A stretch of 64,000 nucleotides of DNA from Selaginella moellendorffii (Eukaryota > Streptophyta > Lycopodiopsida > Selaginellales > Selaginellaceae): assembly GCF_000143415.4 (NCBI RefSeq), contig NW_003314297.1, positions 124,001 through 188,000 on the forward strand, given 5' to 3'. Positions 1 through 10,398 of this stretch are shown piece by piece. The position numbers and the translations under genes were made by a program. Each line of letters starts with the position of its first letter. The first letter of the stretch is position 1. A model generated the notes under the pieces. It was given only the letters and a program-made list of their open reading frames with translations. It was not told where the DNA came from and searched no databases.

Positions 1-155
1 AGAGTGGCCTGGGCGAACGTGGGCGTGGGAATGGAAGGAGAGAGAAGACCACAACAATTTTGGAAACTTGTTTGCACATGCTCGAATGCGATCCATGAGT
101 CGAGATCGACATAACTCGAGATGTTCGAGTTGTGGTGCACCTTCGGAAGAGCTGC

Positions 156-1261
156 ATGGAAAATTACTACAACTCGCCTCCATCGCCCCTGGTGTGGAAA
201 TCTAGGGTTTTGATGTGGGAGTACGATTGGGTGGAGCGCCACTTTTGGAGGTGGAGCGATCGCGCGTGGGCGATGTAGTGCCCAACACCAGCGAAATTCT
301 CGCCAGGATTCAAGAGAATATGAGCAGGTTTGTGAATCTTCTCGAGGAGCAGCGGCAATGGGCGGAGGGTGTCTACTCGAATGGGGAAGGATTGGAGCTT
401 TTCCTTTTCCAGGTGAACGCCATCGAAGGCGAGGGGTTTGAGTTGTATAAAGAGACCCAGGAGGCGATTGCCGCAGGCGCGCTGCTGGATGGCTCTCAAG
501 ATATGAGCCAAGAGGCTGAAGCCATGCGTTGCCTCCACAGGGCATTTGCACACCAGCTCCAAGGAAGCAATGCAAACTTGGCACCGAGGTTGAGCGTTTC
601 TGGCATTCTGGATGCGCACAGGTGCCTGATGAGCTCGAGCAAGCCAGGCATCGCCGGGAGGCTGAGGCGCGAGGACGAGGTTGCCTTCACCGTGACGACA
701 CTGAACTTGCCGCATGTTTTCATGTGGCCTTCGGACGTGGAGGGAGCTCTTCACAGGCTCGTGGATGAAACCAATGCGGAGCTCGAGGAGCTCTTCGCGA
801 GAGATTGTCACGACCGGACTGAGAGACTTCTCAAGCTCGGGGCACGGTTCTTCCTCGAGTTTGAGAACATCCATCCTTTCAAGGATGGGAATGGGAGGAT
901 CGGGAGAGTACTGCTTGCAAAGCTATTGGAGTCACTTGCGCCGTTCCCGAATACCTTGTTGGTGGAAAGTATGAAGCAGGACCCTCCGTTTGTGGACGGG
1001 GATGACTACCGAGAATGCTTCGAAAGGGCCCAGGCAGAGCAGGAGTTCGATCGTAGCGAGGAAGGTGGCGCGCTGAGGTTGACGAGAGAGGGCGCAGTGA
1101 GCAAAACTTCTCCTCCAGAGGATCTGGCGGCTTTGGTGGTGGAAGGCTTGTACGTGGGGTGGAAGCGCCTGTTTAAGGCTCTTCATGAAGTGGAAGTTCC
1201 AGTGACAAGGGCATGGAAACCAAAGTGGTGGGAATCACGGCAGTCCCTGGTCCAGGCATGA
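156..1261 (+). CDS. Fic-domain protein (AMPylase/FICD-like)
   Basis: Fic enzymes transfer AMP or related groups from nucleotides to protein hydroxyls. The diagnostic core HPFKDGNGRIGR is encoded at 872-907, a full match to the family pattern HxFx(D/E)GNGRxxR, so the catalytic His and phosphate-binding residues are intact. The reading frame is open from before 215 to the TGA at 1259-1261. The 5' end is uncertain. The first in-frame ATG of the main exon is at 320, which would give 313 aa. Alternatively an ATG at 156 opens a frame that joins it if a 41-nt intron (251 GTGG to 291 CAG) is removed; the join keeps phase and yields 354 aa. I prefer the second model moderately, although 41 nt is short even for this genome. 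No transmembrane segment or signal peptide is obvious, so it may be cytosolic, unlike animal FICD. I did not find a clear inhibitory (S/T)xxxE(G/N) helix. The target is unknown. Confidence 0.8.
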
Positions 1262-3320
1262 AATACTTGTTTTCCACTAGAATAGATGGCCATATAGTGC
1301 CAATATGCCGCATCCACGTCTCACAGCCGCTGAAGTTGTGAAAAAAATGCATGAGAGAAATGGAGATGAACTCACGCCTAATTTTCTCCTGGGGAGAGAT
1401 ACGATTTTGTCAGGGGTACGAACATACAGGATGCATGAAATGATAGAAAAAGGAAGGAAGAAGGTTGGTTTAACATCGGCATCATTTTGCTCTTGATCTG
1501 ATATAGCTTTTCGTCAGATCTTGGATTTGTGCTAGCTATCCTTTTGTTTTTTATCTCTCCCGGCTATATAACAGTCTTCAAAGTCCCAAGACTCAAAATA
1601 TTGCCCAAACTCGGCTTCCCGTTCTGCTCATCTCCATGACGTTGCTCACTACCTCCCAGTCGCTTGTCTTGGCTCTTACCTCTTGAGGGCGTGGAGCTCA
1701 AGTTTACATATTCGAACAGGGGCCACAGCATGCGGATATCAAGGTTGAGGCTTAGAGAATGGATTACCATTGCCATACTAGTGGAACAGTTGGGAGCAGA
1801 GACTCTCGTTGAGGTCGTGAAGTACTCATATTGTCGTGCTGTCCTATTCTGGTGATCGAGTTGGCCAGACCACATATACGAGTTCGGGGAGCTGCAACAT
1901 ACATCGACAAGCCTGCTTACCAGTTTCACTCCGTTCCTTGTTATCTACAAGTTCTTCAGGACTCTGACCATGTCCCTACACTGTCCAGGGCCTTGGCCTC
2001 CATTGGTGACCTCATGCTCTGTTTTATGGAACCTTGACTCTAGGGAAACAGAAGCCGTCAAAGATCAGGACGCTGCGAGAGCAGGAAGCAACCATCGTAC
2101 AGAGGACTCGTGCACAAGCAGCGAGTAATCTACGTCTGATGAACATTGGCAGGTCCAACCAGCTTCTGTTTAGAGTAGGGCGGCCTTGGATGTCTCCCCG
2201 TGTCATCAAGTTCTCTCAGCGATATGAAATCGACATCCAGCAGAGTTTTTCATGTGTGAGGATGGCTGGTTCATGATAGATATGGAGTTTTTCCCCGAGG
2301 AGGACGGTTGGATTCCCTCATTGCAGGCGTCTGCTGCAGCGATTTTGCAAAGAGCAGGTACAAATCACTGCAGAAACGTTTCCTTTTATAGTTCATGGGG
2401 ATTTGCGGCAAGGAAACATACTTTACAACACTGGAACGTGGGGGCTGGCCTTCATCGATTTGGATTCACTTATAACATCCAGATAATCTGGCCTCTTGGC
2501 GTTGATACTCGGTTTTAAGTGTTTGATTTCAAATAGTCTAGTACTGCAAGCGCCACCAAGATAAATTTCATTTCCTGCATTTAACTGTTTAAATAGTCTA
2601 GGTTATCGTGTCCTAGACGATCTGTACAATATAAAAATTGATTTTGATAATGAACCTGATTTGGATGTCCCTGATAGCATACTTTCCTCAACACAGCTCT
2701 CCCCATGCTTCTCCTCCCCGAGTTTCAAGCATGCCGTGAGAAGAATGCACTCGTGATGGATCTGAATGTCAAATGAGAGCTCATTTCTTCTCCATTTGCT
2801 ACATTTTCCATCAACCATCTCCAAAACAGATTACCCGGAGTGCTAAACTTTGTTGCTCTGAAGGCCAGACTATCACCTAGATGTTCTAGCACGAAGAATA
2901 AGGTTTCAAACAGCCAGATTTTCATAAACAGGGACAAAAGAAAGACAGACAAAGAAGACAAAGAAAGACAAAGAAAGACAAAGAAGCCGAATTTCGGATC
3001 CTGGAAAGTGATAGCGTGGAACCAGGAGAGTCCGTGCCGAGCGAAAATATTTCTCAGCCGACAGCTTTCTTAGGCCGACATTCTTGACAAGCGCCAATAG
3101 CAAGCGAACTGGAAAGGTAGCCCAGCTTAGATTCTCTTTAAATTTCTGAATTCCTCCAATCACGCAAGCCAAAATTGGTCCGAGTTGACCAGGGAATCTG
3201 AGTCCGCGTCAGAATTCTTGCTGACGAACAAGTCATCAACTTTCATTTATTTTATGTTGAATTGGTATCGACAAGAATAATTGGGCCTACAGTTCGGAAA
3301 ATTGTTTTGGAGCTCTAGAG
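1262..3320. other. Intergenic, no gene recognised
   Basis: About 2 kb with only short open frames in several phases. A 63-codon frame at 1305-1496 and an 88-codon frame at 2252-2518 (+) have no family resemblance I can name and no convincing splice partners. They may be fragments of a degraded gene. A purine-rich microsatellite lies at 2937-2990. Confidence 0.5.
2937..2990. repeat. AAAGACA-type microsatellite
   Basis: Roughly six imperfect copies of a purine-rich AAAGACA/AAAGAAGACA unit in tandem. It lies outside any gene I can support. Confidence 0.8.
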
Positions 3321-3326
3321 CCTAAT

Positions 3327-4931
3327 CTAGCACACGCTCACTTGCCTGTAGTGGCTGGGCCTCCCATCCGGATACCTCACAAGCGCCATCTCGAACCCGT
3401 CACGCTTGAGCAGCATCTCATGCTCGAGCTCCTCGCAAGCCAAATCTCCCACACCCGATCCCCATCCCCGGATGACCTTGGAGTGCAGCAGCAAGAACTT
3501 GCCATCGGCCAGCTCCACGACTGTGTTGTGCCACGGCGTCGGTATGTGGAAGTTCCTCTCCTCGGAGGAGCGCTGTGCCGCCACGAGCGAGGAGTGAATG
3601 ACGTTGATGCCGTACTTGGGGCCGCGGTTTGGATGCGGGTGGATGGAGACGCGGAGCTGCAGTGGAAAGAGCCACTCCACCATCGCCGAGTAGGCGCGGT
3701 TCCTCAGGATCATGAGGAAGCCGACTTGGCTGCACAGCTTCTTCTTGGCCGACTTCGATGGGAGACTCTTGCAGCTCTTGTGCTCGTAGAGATCCTCAAG
3801 CATGAACCTGGAGAAGCCGCGGTACAAATTGCGCGTCTCCGGGTCCTCCTTGATGTCCCTGTGCACGGCCGACTCGTCACTTCCAAACAAGCGGATGAGA
3901 GCTCGTCTCGCTGTCTCGGCGTTGGAGGTGAGGTCGGTGGCGACGGGATGCTCCAGCTCGGTGCCGGAAACGAGCTCCTCTATGCTCTCGTCGCTGTGGT
4001 TGTCCAGCAAGAATTCGTCTAGGCGGTAGAAGCTGACCAAGCCCGGATACAAATCGTGCGCCATCTCGCGAAACATCTCTCCGTATGTATCCACGGTAGC
4101 ATCGTCAGATCCAACTGCAAGAACAGAGCTTTAGTCATGAAAAGAGCTTGGATCGATCGTATGATCTTTACCGAGATCAGAGAAGACATGGCCATCCGAG
4201 ACGACGTTGTAGTGCACACCGGGGGCGTACACGGCTTTGATGAGGTCCGCGACAATCTTCATGGAATGAATTGCGAGCTCCTCGGCCTTGTCGGGGTATT
4301 TCCCCAAAGTCTTGTCGGAGTTGCACGACTTCACCGGGAAAGCTGGAAGGATGAACTCGAGAGGAACGTTTCTTGCGACGTGATACCTCACCTTGTCCGC
4401 GAACCTCTGCTTGCCCCCGCTAGTGAACCACTGGTCGTGCCTTGGGAAGTGGATGTAATTTGCCTCGATGATGTCCACCACCTTGGAGGCGATCACGTCC
4501 ACCTCGAGTGGAGTGTGCGATGCGAATGGCTCCAGGAGGCAATCCCTCGTCATGACGCTGTTGTCCAGCAGGAGAGTGGCCAAGTAATCGGTCGCGCTCG
4601 ACTCCAGCGCTGGTTCATCCATGGAGAAAACCACGCCCTCGAATCCATTGCCAATGTATCTCTCGTACACAGTCGCCTCCCAGCTTGATGAGCTCGCGGC
4701 GTCAAGAAAGGATATATTGTACTTATGGATCTCTGGAGTGGTGGAGCGCGTGGCGTTCTTGGCCGCCTCTAATTCCGCGGCCGTGCTCGCAACCATGGAA
4801 GAAAACACGAAACCATCGCCTCCTTGATCGGCAACCGGGACATGCCATGATGCGGATTGGGAGATGAAGCACACCTCGCCCCTCTCCCTGTGGATATACA
4901 TGAACGCGATCTTGTCCTTGGGATAACCCAT
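3327..4931 (-). CDS. DIT1/PvcA-family protein (isocyanide-synthase-like)
   Basis: Family members (bacterial PvcA/IsnA, yeast Dit1) convert the amino group of an amino acid to an isocyanide or formyl amide, the first step of small-molecule pathways. Two exons, 4931-4172 and 4114-3327, join in phase across a 57-nt GT...CAG intron, giving 515 aa. The ATG at 4931 is the first Met; the frame stays open 30 nt upstream only through a GTG. Family landmarks appear in order: an LPAFPVKS...KTLGKYPDKAEELA block (about 195-220), YAPGVHYNVVSDGHVFSDLV (235-254, with the exon join inside the SDLV motif), LRVSIHPH (about 407-414) and TPWHN (446-450). About 180 residues precede the recognisable domain and show no signal peptide. 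The spliced intron across a conserved motif argues for a resident nuclear gene and not contamination. No Fe/2-oxoglutarate oxygenase or P450 partner, the usual companion in microbes, is adjacent. The substrate is unknown. Confidence 0.82.
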
Positions 4932-4961
4932 GATGGAGAGCTGATCAATGCGTGAATTCAC

Positions 4962-5880
4962 ACTCTATGAGAATGTAGTTTGATCAAATAAGGGATTGCT
5001 AGAAATGCGTTGAGGCGGTTCTTGGGTTTCTTTCTTATAGGTGGCCAAGCCGTCCAACTCTGACGAAAATAGTTGTCCGTGGTTGGACTGTTCTCTCTGA
5101 ATAATATTGTATTATACGTTGATGGGTACGTGTGGGTACTAGAGACCAGTTCTTGAGCAAGTAGCTTCTCGCTGCTTTCCAGATCCTTTCATGCAAGCTT
5201 TGGGAAGCACATGTCTAAATTGATCAATATTAAAGAATAGAAGGTTCGTGTGTTCAAATAACTCTTAAAACATGTAAACGAGTGGCATACAAAGTTTGAC
5301 CACTCTGTGCTGCAATTGCTCAAATTTGGTTTTGATTTAGGCGGCTAAATCAACCAAACCGACTAACCGAGTAACAGAGTGACCAGGCGAGTAAACATAA
5401 AAGTCCAAAACGAGCAAAGACATTAGACATTCTTTGACCATCCCCGGTTTACGTAACCGTATCTGCCCTACGCAAATTTGCCAGCGTTCCTACGTTGACA
5501 TGAAAGCATGTATGGCGGCAAGGTTCACGACCAAATCCATTCGCAGAAAAAGCACCTTTCATGAAATGTGAACAATCCACACGTCTCAGCTTTTGATTTT
5601 GATTTCCAGCTTTGGACTTTTCCAGTGTAGTTTCTTATATGCTAGTCTCTTCTATGCTGTTTTTTCAGCCCTCTCGTTTGATAATTTACACATGTCCTTT
5701 CAGGGGAAAATGTAGTATTTGACACATAACATTTGCCTGTACACCTTTTGACATAGGAAAAATCTAGGAATCAGCAAGTCGACATGTAGGCCATAGAAAG
5801 TTTTTGTGTCCCTTATCGAGTTTTTCCGAGAACTCTCTGATAAGCTTTGATTTATACAAAATCTAGTTGATTTCAAGGAT
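4962..5880. other. Intergenic, AT-moderate, no gene seen
   Basis: Presumed 5' flank of the DIT1/PvcA gene followed by unannotatable sequence. No open frame above about 60 codons and no recognisable motif. Confidence 0.5.
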
Positions 5881-6105
5881 GCAGGGGGATCCCTCTCAAG
5901 CCCAACGTCATGAAATGGCGCATGAGATCAGCAGGCCTGGTCAAGGACTAGTGAGACTTCGCAACCGTTCTCGGCAACAATGACTTCCAGCTTCTCGCGT
6001 AAGAACAACATGGCGAAAACTTCCAGGATGAGGAATGTGAGTGTCATTCCCGATCCAGTCTTTGAACATCTTGGCTGGATGGAAGTCATGGCTTGGAGCT
6101 TGATC
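5880..6105 (-). repeat. Segment shared in inverted orientation with 29.12-29.36 kb
   Basis: The reverse complement of this stretch closely matches the plus strand at about 29120-29360. A 66-codon frame is open on the minus strand here, and the matching frame is open in part at the other site, so it was probably coding. At 29 kb the same segment lies just upstream of, and in the same direction as, the F-box-like fragment; here it points away from it. One of the two loci has therefore been rearranged. Confidence 0.65.
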
Positions 6106-6211
6106 CAGCTGCAAGTGTAAGTGACCAAAATTGACCAGTCAAAGCGACTCCAGTCTAGGAATAGGTTTGATTGTTTTCGAATTCTTTGGCGGGAGACTCT
6201 AGGTAAGAGCT

Positions 6212-6745
6212 ATGGAGCGGCTCGATCCGGGCTTCGTCGCGACATTCGACGGCACCAAGGATTTCCTGTGCTTCATGTCGGCTCGATCGGGCCTGTGGCG
6301 CACCATCCCAGCGCCGTCCGTGCCCTGGGACGATCTTGTCGCCGCCGATGGCTCGCTCGTGCTGTTCCAGAGGAGGATCGCCGAGGGGGTAAGAAAAACG
6401 GTGTTTCTAGTTTTCGACCCAGGCAAGGGCAGCTGCGAGGAGCTCCCGGCGATGGATGGCGAGCCACTCCTGGCGGGATTTAGCATGGACGAAGCGTCCA
6501 GGCGGTACAGGGTCGTGGTGGATGGTATAGGCAGGGATTTTCTTCCAGAAGGAAGAATTGGGTCGATCGATGGTGATGGATTTCTCTACAAGTCAGAGGG
6601 TAAGGCGTGGAAACGGCTTGAAAGCTCTCCAACGTTTTGGGAGAAGAGACCCAATGGACCTGCGTGTAAGGATGGCGTGATTTGGTGGCGCCTGGGCAAG
6701 GAGATCCGGAGCTTCGACGTTGCCCAGGAGAAATGGTGTAAGTGA
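6212..6745 (+). CDS. F-box-associated domain protein, first copy (truncated by TGA)
   Basis: Encodes 177 aa from ATG 6212 to the TGA at 6743-6745. It contains a hallmark GFVATFDGTKDFLCF stretch that recurs in the downstream copy as GFVAAFKCIKNFLCF, followed by an AP...WDELVAAD-like motif and a short beta-strand-rich region. This looks like the C-terminal propeller-like half of the large Selaginella F-box/kelch families; no N-terminal F-box helix is visible upstream, where the frame hits a TAG at 6200. The same frame reopens directly after the TGA and continues without another stop to 8101. The TGA is therefore either a disabling mutation in a tandem two-domain gene or the end of a short protein. 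I tried donors at 6736 and 6738 against nearby acceptors; the acceptors tested gave immediate stops or a wrong frame, so an intron does not easily remove the stop. Function would be substrate recognition for an SCF ubiquitin ligase if an F-box exists. Confidence 0.5.
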   Translation: MERLDPGFVATFDGTKDFLCFMSARSGLWRTIPAPSVPWDDLVAADGSLVLFQRRIAEGVRKTVFLVFDPGKGSCEELPAMDGEPLLAGFSMDEASRRYRVVVDGIGRDFLPEGRIGSIDGDGFLYKSEGKAWKRLESSPTFWEKRPNGPACKDGVIWWRLGKEIRSFDVAQEKWCK

Positions 6746-6847
6746 TGTGCTGCCCAGGAAAAGGATGAATCGATCGACCGGGAGGAACGCAAGCGGCAGA
6801 GAAAAGAAGAGATTCCGCGAGTGCGTGTGGGCTACGCGGGAGCAAAC

Positions 6848-8101
6848 ATGGAAGTTCTCATGGATTGCGGCAACACCCTCTTTGCGAAAGGCTCTCCTCC
6901 CTGGCCTGGTCCGAAATGGCTGAGAGCTCCCGGCTGCCACGCAGAGATGCGCGTCCAAAAGCAGGAAAACCACGGCGTTTGCATCCAGCTCGCAAACAAC
7001 TCAAGCTTCGCAACCCAGGGAGATAGCTCCAGAAATCCCAAGGGCTGGGCGATTTGGCCACACTGTCCACTCCGCAAAGGCATGCTCTCCCTCTACCCTC
7101 TCAAGATCGACACAGGCAGCAGGGCCATCTCGAGATTTGTTCCGGAGGAGCAAAAGGTGGCAGGTCCTGGCTTCGTAGCCGCCTTCAAATGCATCAAGAA
7201 CTTCCTGTGCTTCTACTCGATCGAGAGCGAGACTTGGAGGAGAATGCCAGCTCCATCGCCGGCTTGCTGGGACGAGCTCGTAGCGGCCGACGCCACACTG
7301 GTCTTGCTAAAGAGGAACTCGAGAGGTGCCGGTTTGGAGTTCGTGGTCTTCAACCCGGCAACCTGTTCGTGTCTGGAGCTCCAAGCTTGCGGGTTTCTCG
7401 AGGACGAGGCCTACATCACGGGCTTCTGGGTGAGCGACGCAGTCGACGGCCTTCCATGTTTCAGCATTGTCTGCGCCAAGCATGAGGATAGCCAGGACGC
7501 CTACGTCTATACTTCCCAGAGTGGATCCTGGAGAAAGTCGCAAGCCATGCCAGAGCTCGGTGGATGCTTTGCTCTTGCCGGAGCAAGCAGCCGGCCAGGG
7601 AAGTACTCGTGGCGCCTGGAAGACGACTGCTTCGAGCTGCAAGGGCTGCTGACGTTCGACTTTGCGACCGAGGCGTGGTCGGTGCTCGCCAAGTCGGAGT
7701 GTAGTGTTCGGTTCCAGAGGAGATCTCTCAAGAACAGGGACTGGATAGAGGCCGTGTATGCGGGGGCTGGCGACTTTGGGGACCTCAAGCTTGTCCTGGA
7801 CGACGACAACCTCGACATCTACATTCTCAACGGAGATGGCACCCAAAAGTGTGCCAAGCTTGCCTCGGACGTGTGGGACTACGAATGGAGTGGCATCGCC
7901 GGGAAGACAGTGGAAGTGATTCTTCACGGAGTGCGTGCTCGGCGGCAGGGAAGCGTGGTGTGCATCCAAGTGGAGGGCCAAGAGTGCGTGGCCATGAAGG
8001 ATCTCCGGGCAGGAAATGGATCACAATGGATGATGTGGGATCACTGCCCACTTGAGAAAGAAATGTTGGATCTCCATCCTTTGAGTTTAGACTATTGTTG
8101 A
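6848..8101 (+). CDS. F-box-associated (kelch-like) domain protein, second copy
   Basis: Encodes 417 aa from the ATG at 6848; the frame itself is open from just after the upstream TGA. Residues 1-90 match the C-terminal end of the family unit (WAIWPHCPLRKGMLSLYP), then a complete second unit follows: GFVAAFKCIKNFLCF, WDELVAADATLVLL, RSLKNRDWIEAVYAG, LDDDNLDIYIL, and a closing WMMWDHCPLEKEMLDLHP that repeats the earlier ending. The protein thus carries the tail of copy 1 plus all of copy 2, which shows an in-register tandem duplication. There is no F-box in the frame. The units resemble the beta-propeller region of lycophyte F-box proteins, a family that expands by local duplication. Decayed relatives sit at 29.4-29.7 kb and 35.1-36.06 kb in this window. 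Whether this is translated as a separate protein is uncertain. Confidence 0.6.
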   Translation: MEVLMDCGNTLFAKGSPPWPGPKWLRAPGCHAEMRVQKQENHGVCIQLANNSSFATQGDSSRNPKGWAIWPHCPLRKGMLSLYPLKIDTGSRAISRFVPEEQKVAGPGFVAAFKCIKNFLCFYSIESETWRRMPAPSPACWDELVAADATLVLLKRNSRGAGLEFVVFNPATCSCLELQACGFLEDEAYITGFWVSDAVDGLPCFSIVCAKHEDSQDAYVYTSQSGSWRKSQAMPELGGCFALAGASSRPGKYSWRLEDDCFELQGLLTFDFATEAWSVLAKSECSVRFQRRSLKNRDWIEAVYAGAGDFGDLKLVLDDDNLDIYILNGDGTQKCAKLASDVWDYEWSGIAGKTVEVILHGVRARRQGSVVCIQVEGQECVAMKDLRAGNGSQWMMWDHCPLEKEMLDLHPLSLDYC

Positions 8102-8220
8102 CCAAACGGAAACAAGTCAACCTTACATAGTCAACCCAAATCAAATACCATCTTTGACTAGATTCCCAGTGCAAAGAATGGTGTTAATGGTACATACAAA
8201 ATCAGCGGTTACGAGTAGCA

Positions 8221-9853
8221 TTACATTGCTTTCATGGGCCGACCCGCGTCTTTGTCACGTCCACAACTGCGAAGAACAAACGCGAGCGTTTAGCACTGCA
8301 AGATCTCCTCCTCCTATAACGTACCGGTTACAGCATTCCCGGGATGCGTAGTTATGGTTGTCACAGTTTGTACAAATCCAATCTCCAGCGCGCCAGTGTT
8401 TGGCTCTGAAGAGCAAAACAAGTGATTCAATGGTATCAAAGCTCGAAACAACGTGAGAGATCTACGCACCCCTTTCCGACGTTTGGAGGGTTTTGCAACG
8501 CTGCCGCTGCTGCTGGATTGGGAAGTCCCAGGTTTGGGATCAAGTTGAGCCCTCCGAGGACAAGCCCTGAACGGTCGTTCCATCCTCCGCAAGAAGTAAA
8601 AGATGCCTGCAAAAGAATCAGTGAGAGCGTTTAAACAGAAAAGCATGAGTTACTTACCATGTAGGCCTGGTGCAAGAGATCAACGTGTGGACGCTTGGTT
8701 ACCCAATCGTTTGATAACTCATCAGAGGCCTGGCGCTTCACCCCAGAAACTAAAGTTTCCGGCACGAGACACAAGAGGAACGTGAGTGAGAGTTGTGGCA
8801 ATGCGTAGCTTTGAATACCTTGATATCCAACTGTACTCAAGTTTTGTTGCGGCAATGCGATCGCTGGCAAGGAATGACATTGTTTGCACTGCACAGAGCA
8901 AATCACAAACAGCTTAAGAGAAGGAATAACCAAGAAAGGGTTTAAGAGACATACCGTGGTTCTCGAAGCATAGTTCACGTAGCCGCAGGTGCACGTCCAG
9001 TCCCCAATCCGCCAGTTACCACCGCCTCCACCGCCTCCGCCACCGCCACCAACACCTCCTAAAGTGTTGTCACTCAAGCGGACGCTTCTGGCTAGAGCAG
9101 CAGCGTTCATGTTCCAAGTGCCGAGCGAGATTGGAGCCGGCATGATCCCCATGTTGAGGCCCAGCGCGGCTCCATTGGCGAGAGGCGCCGAGACCGCAGC
9201 ACCCGACCCGGCGGCGGCGGCTACAGACAGTGGCAAGGCTGCGACGTCTCTGGGCTTGCCACACTTGTTACATTTGTCTCTCGAGGCATAGTTGTTGTTG
9301 CTACAGCCTTTTGGTACGTAGTAGTAGTAGTAGTACACACACCACCACACGACGTACGCACACACCAGCACCGCGGGAGAAAGAAAGACGCTTGCACGAG
9401 CAAGCCATCATCCAGTAAGGCGTCCCCACGCAACACAGCAAAACCAGAAAACAAAAAACAAACGCACCCGGATCACGCCAGCTTGAACAGCTGAATTCGA
9501 AAAAATCGAAAGAAAAAAGAACCAAAGAAGAAGGGAAGAAAAAAAAGATGGTCTTTCTAGTGCTTGCTATTGCTACTGCTACTGCTACTACTGCTACAAA
9601 TGAGCACACACCTTTGCAGGACGCAAACACTTGAGCACGCAAACGCAAACACCAAGGGGGAGGAGAGGATTTACAGACCCGCGCATATCCAGTCGCCAAT
9701 CCGAGGAAGCCATTTGGAATCCGGGGGCGTGTCAGTGTCGACCAGAATTCTCGGCTGCTTGCAACGATTGCACAGCGACCGGAACGCGTAGTTCCGGTTG
9801 GAGCAGCCGGAGCACTTCCAATCGCCTTCCCTAGCTCCGCTGGATCTTGTCAT
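8221..9853 (-). CDS. RanBP2-type zinc-finger protein, four fingers
   Basis: Likely RNA-binding protein. Seven exons read in phase: 9853-9679, 9307-8955, 8888-8819, 8749-8658, 8606-8470, 8405-8325 and 8266-8221, total 317 aa. Each finger starts with the GDW signature: finger 1 (GDWKCSGC...CNRC) lies in exon 1, finger 2 spans the exon 1/2 join (GDWICAGC...CNKC), finger 3 spans the exon 2/3 join (GDWTCTC...TTCKQC), and finger 4 spans the exon 6/7 join (GDWICTNC...CNRC). Fingers 2-4 are completed only by splicing, which supports the exon calls. Finger 3 has C-x1-C instead of the normal C-x2-C. Between fingers 2 and 3 lie an Ala-rich stretch and an 11-residue Gly run. RanBP2 fingers of this NY/F-ASR type bind single-stranded GGU-containing RNA in other proteins. 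The first intron is long (about 370 nt) and full of simple repeats. The architecture resembles plant multi-finger RanBP2 proteins of unknown role. Confidence 0.85.
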
Positions 9854-10398
9854 CGCTGCAAGCAAGACGGAACGAAATCTCAGGGACTTCCGCAAGAAAT
9901 GCGAACCAAGAACAATGCGGCGGCCGTAGATCTGAGAGATTACCTGGTCGACTGTCGACAGATCCGGCAGCGCGCTCGCTCGCCCAAACTCCCACGCAAA
10001 ATGGACAAACCCTAGCTAGACCCTTTCGAAAGAGAATAGTAAAAAAAGAGAAACTGCCAATGACCGGTATCGAACCCGGGACTGGTCTAGCGATCGAGAC
10101 GTTGGCTTGGCATTTTAGAGCTCGTTGTCGTTGGTTACCACTATCATATCATCGTCGTGGTTCTTCCCTATCCTATAGTATATTTTAGCTCTAGGAATTC
10201 CTCGCGAAGGCGCTGTTAGTGGCGATGCTCGTGCTCGTCGGTGATAATCCGCGTAATACTCCTCCAGCTCCAGATCTCCGGGTATTTCATTGCGATCGCA
10301 GGGATCCGGATCCGGGGGGTAGGGTTTTGTAGATTCACGCCAGGAATCGGTCATCGCCGAGCCACATTGCCGTATCGCGGAAGAAATCAGGTGAAGAA

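Noticed and set aside
1305-1496. 63-codon frame downstream of the Fic gene
   Set aside because: No recognised features, no splice link to the Fic exon, within chance length.
3327-4931. DIT1/PvcA gene as microbial contamination
   Set aside because: A short canonical intron inside a conserved motif and continuous plant genes on both sides make contamination unlikely.
7307-7981. 224-codon antisense frame over the F-box-associated gene
   Set aside because: Shadow of a GC-rich coding exon; no protein features, while the sense frame has clear family motifs.
10055-10135. Possible tRNA gene or tRNA-derived SINE (minus strand GGGTTCGATACC box)
   Set aside because: The B-box-like word is good but the T-stem does not pair properly and no acceptor or anticodon stem forms. 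Too weak to annotate.
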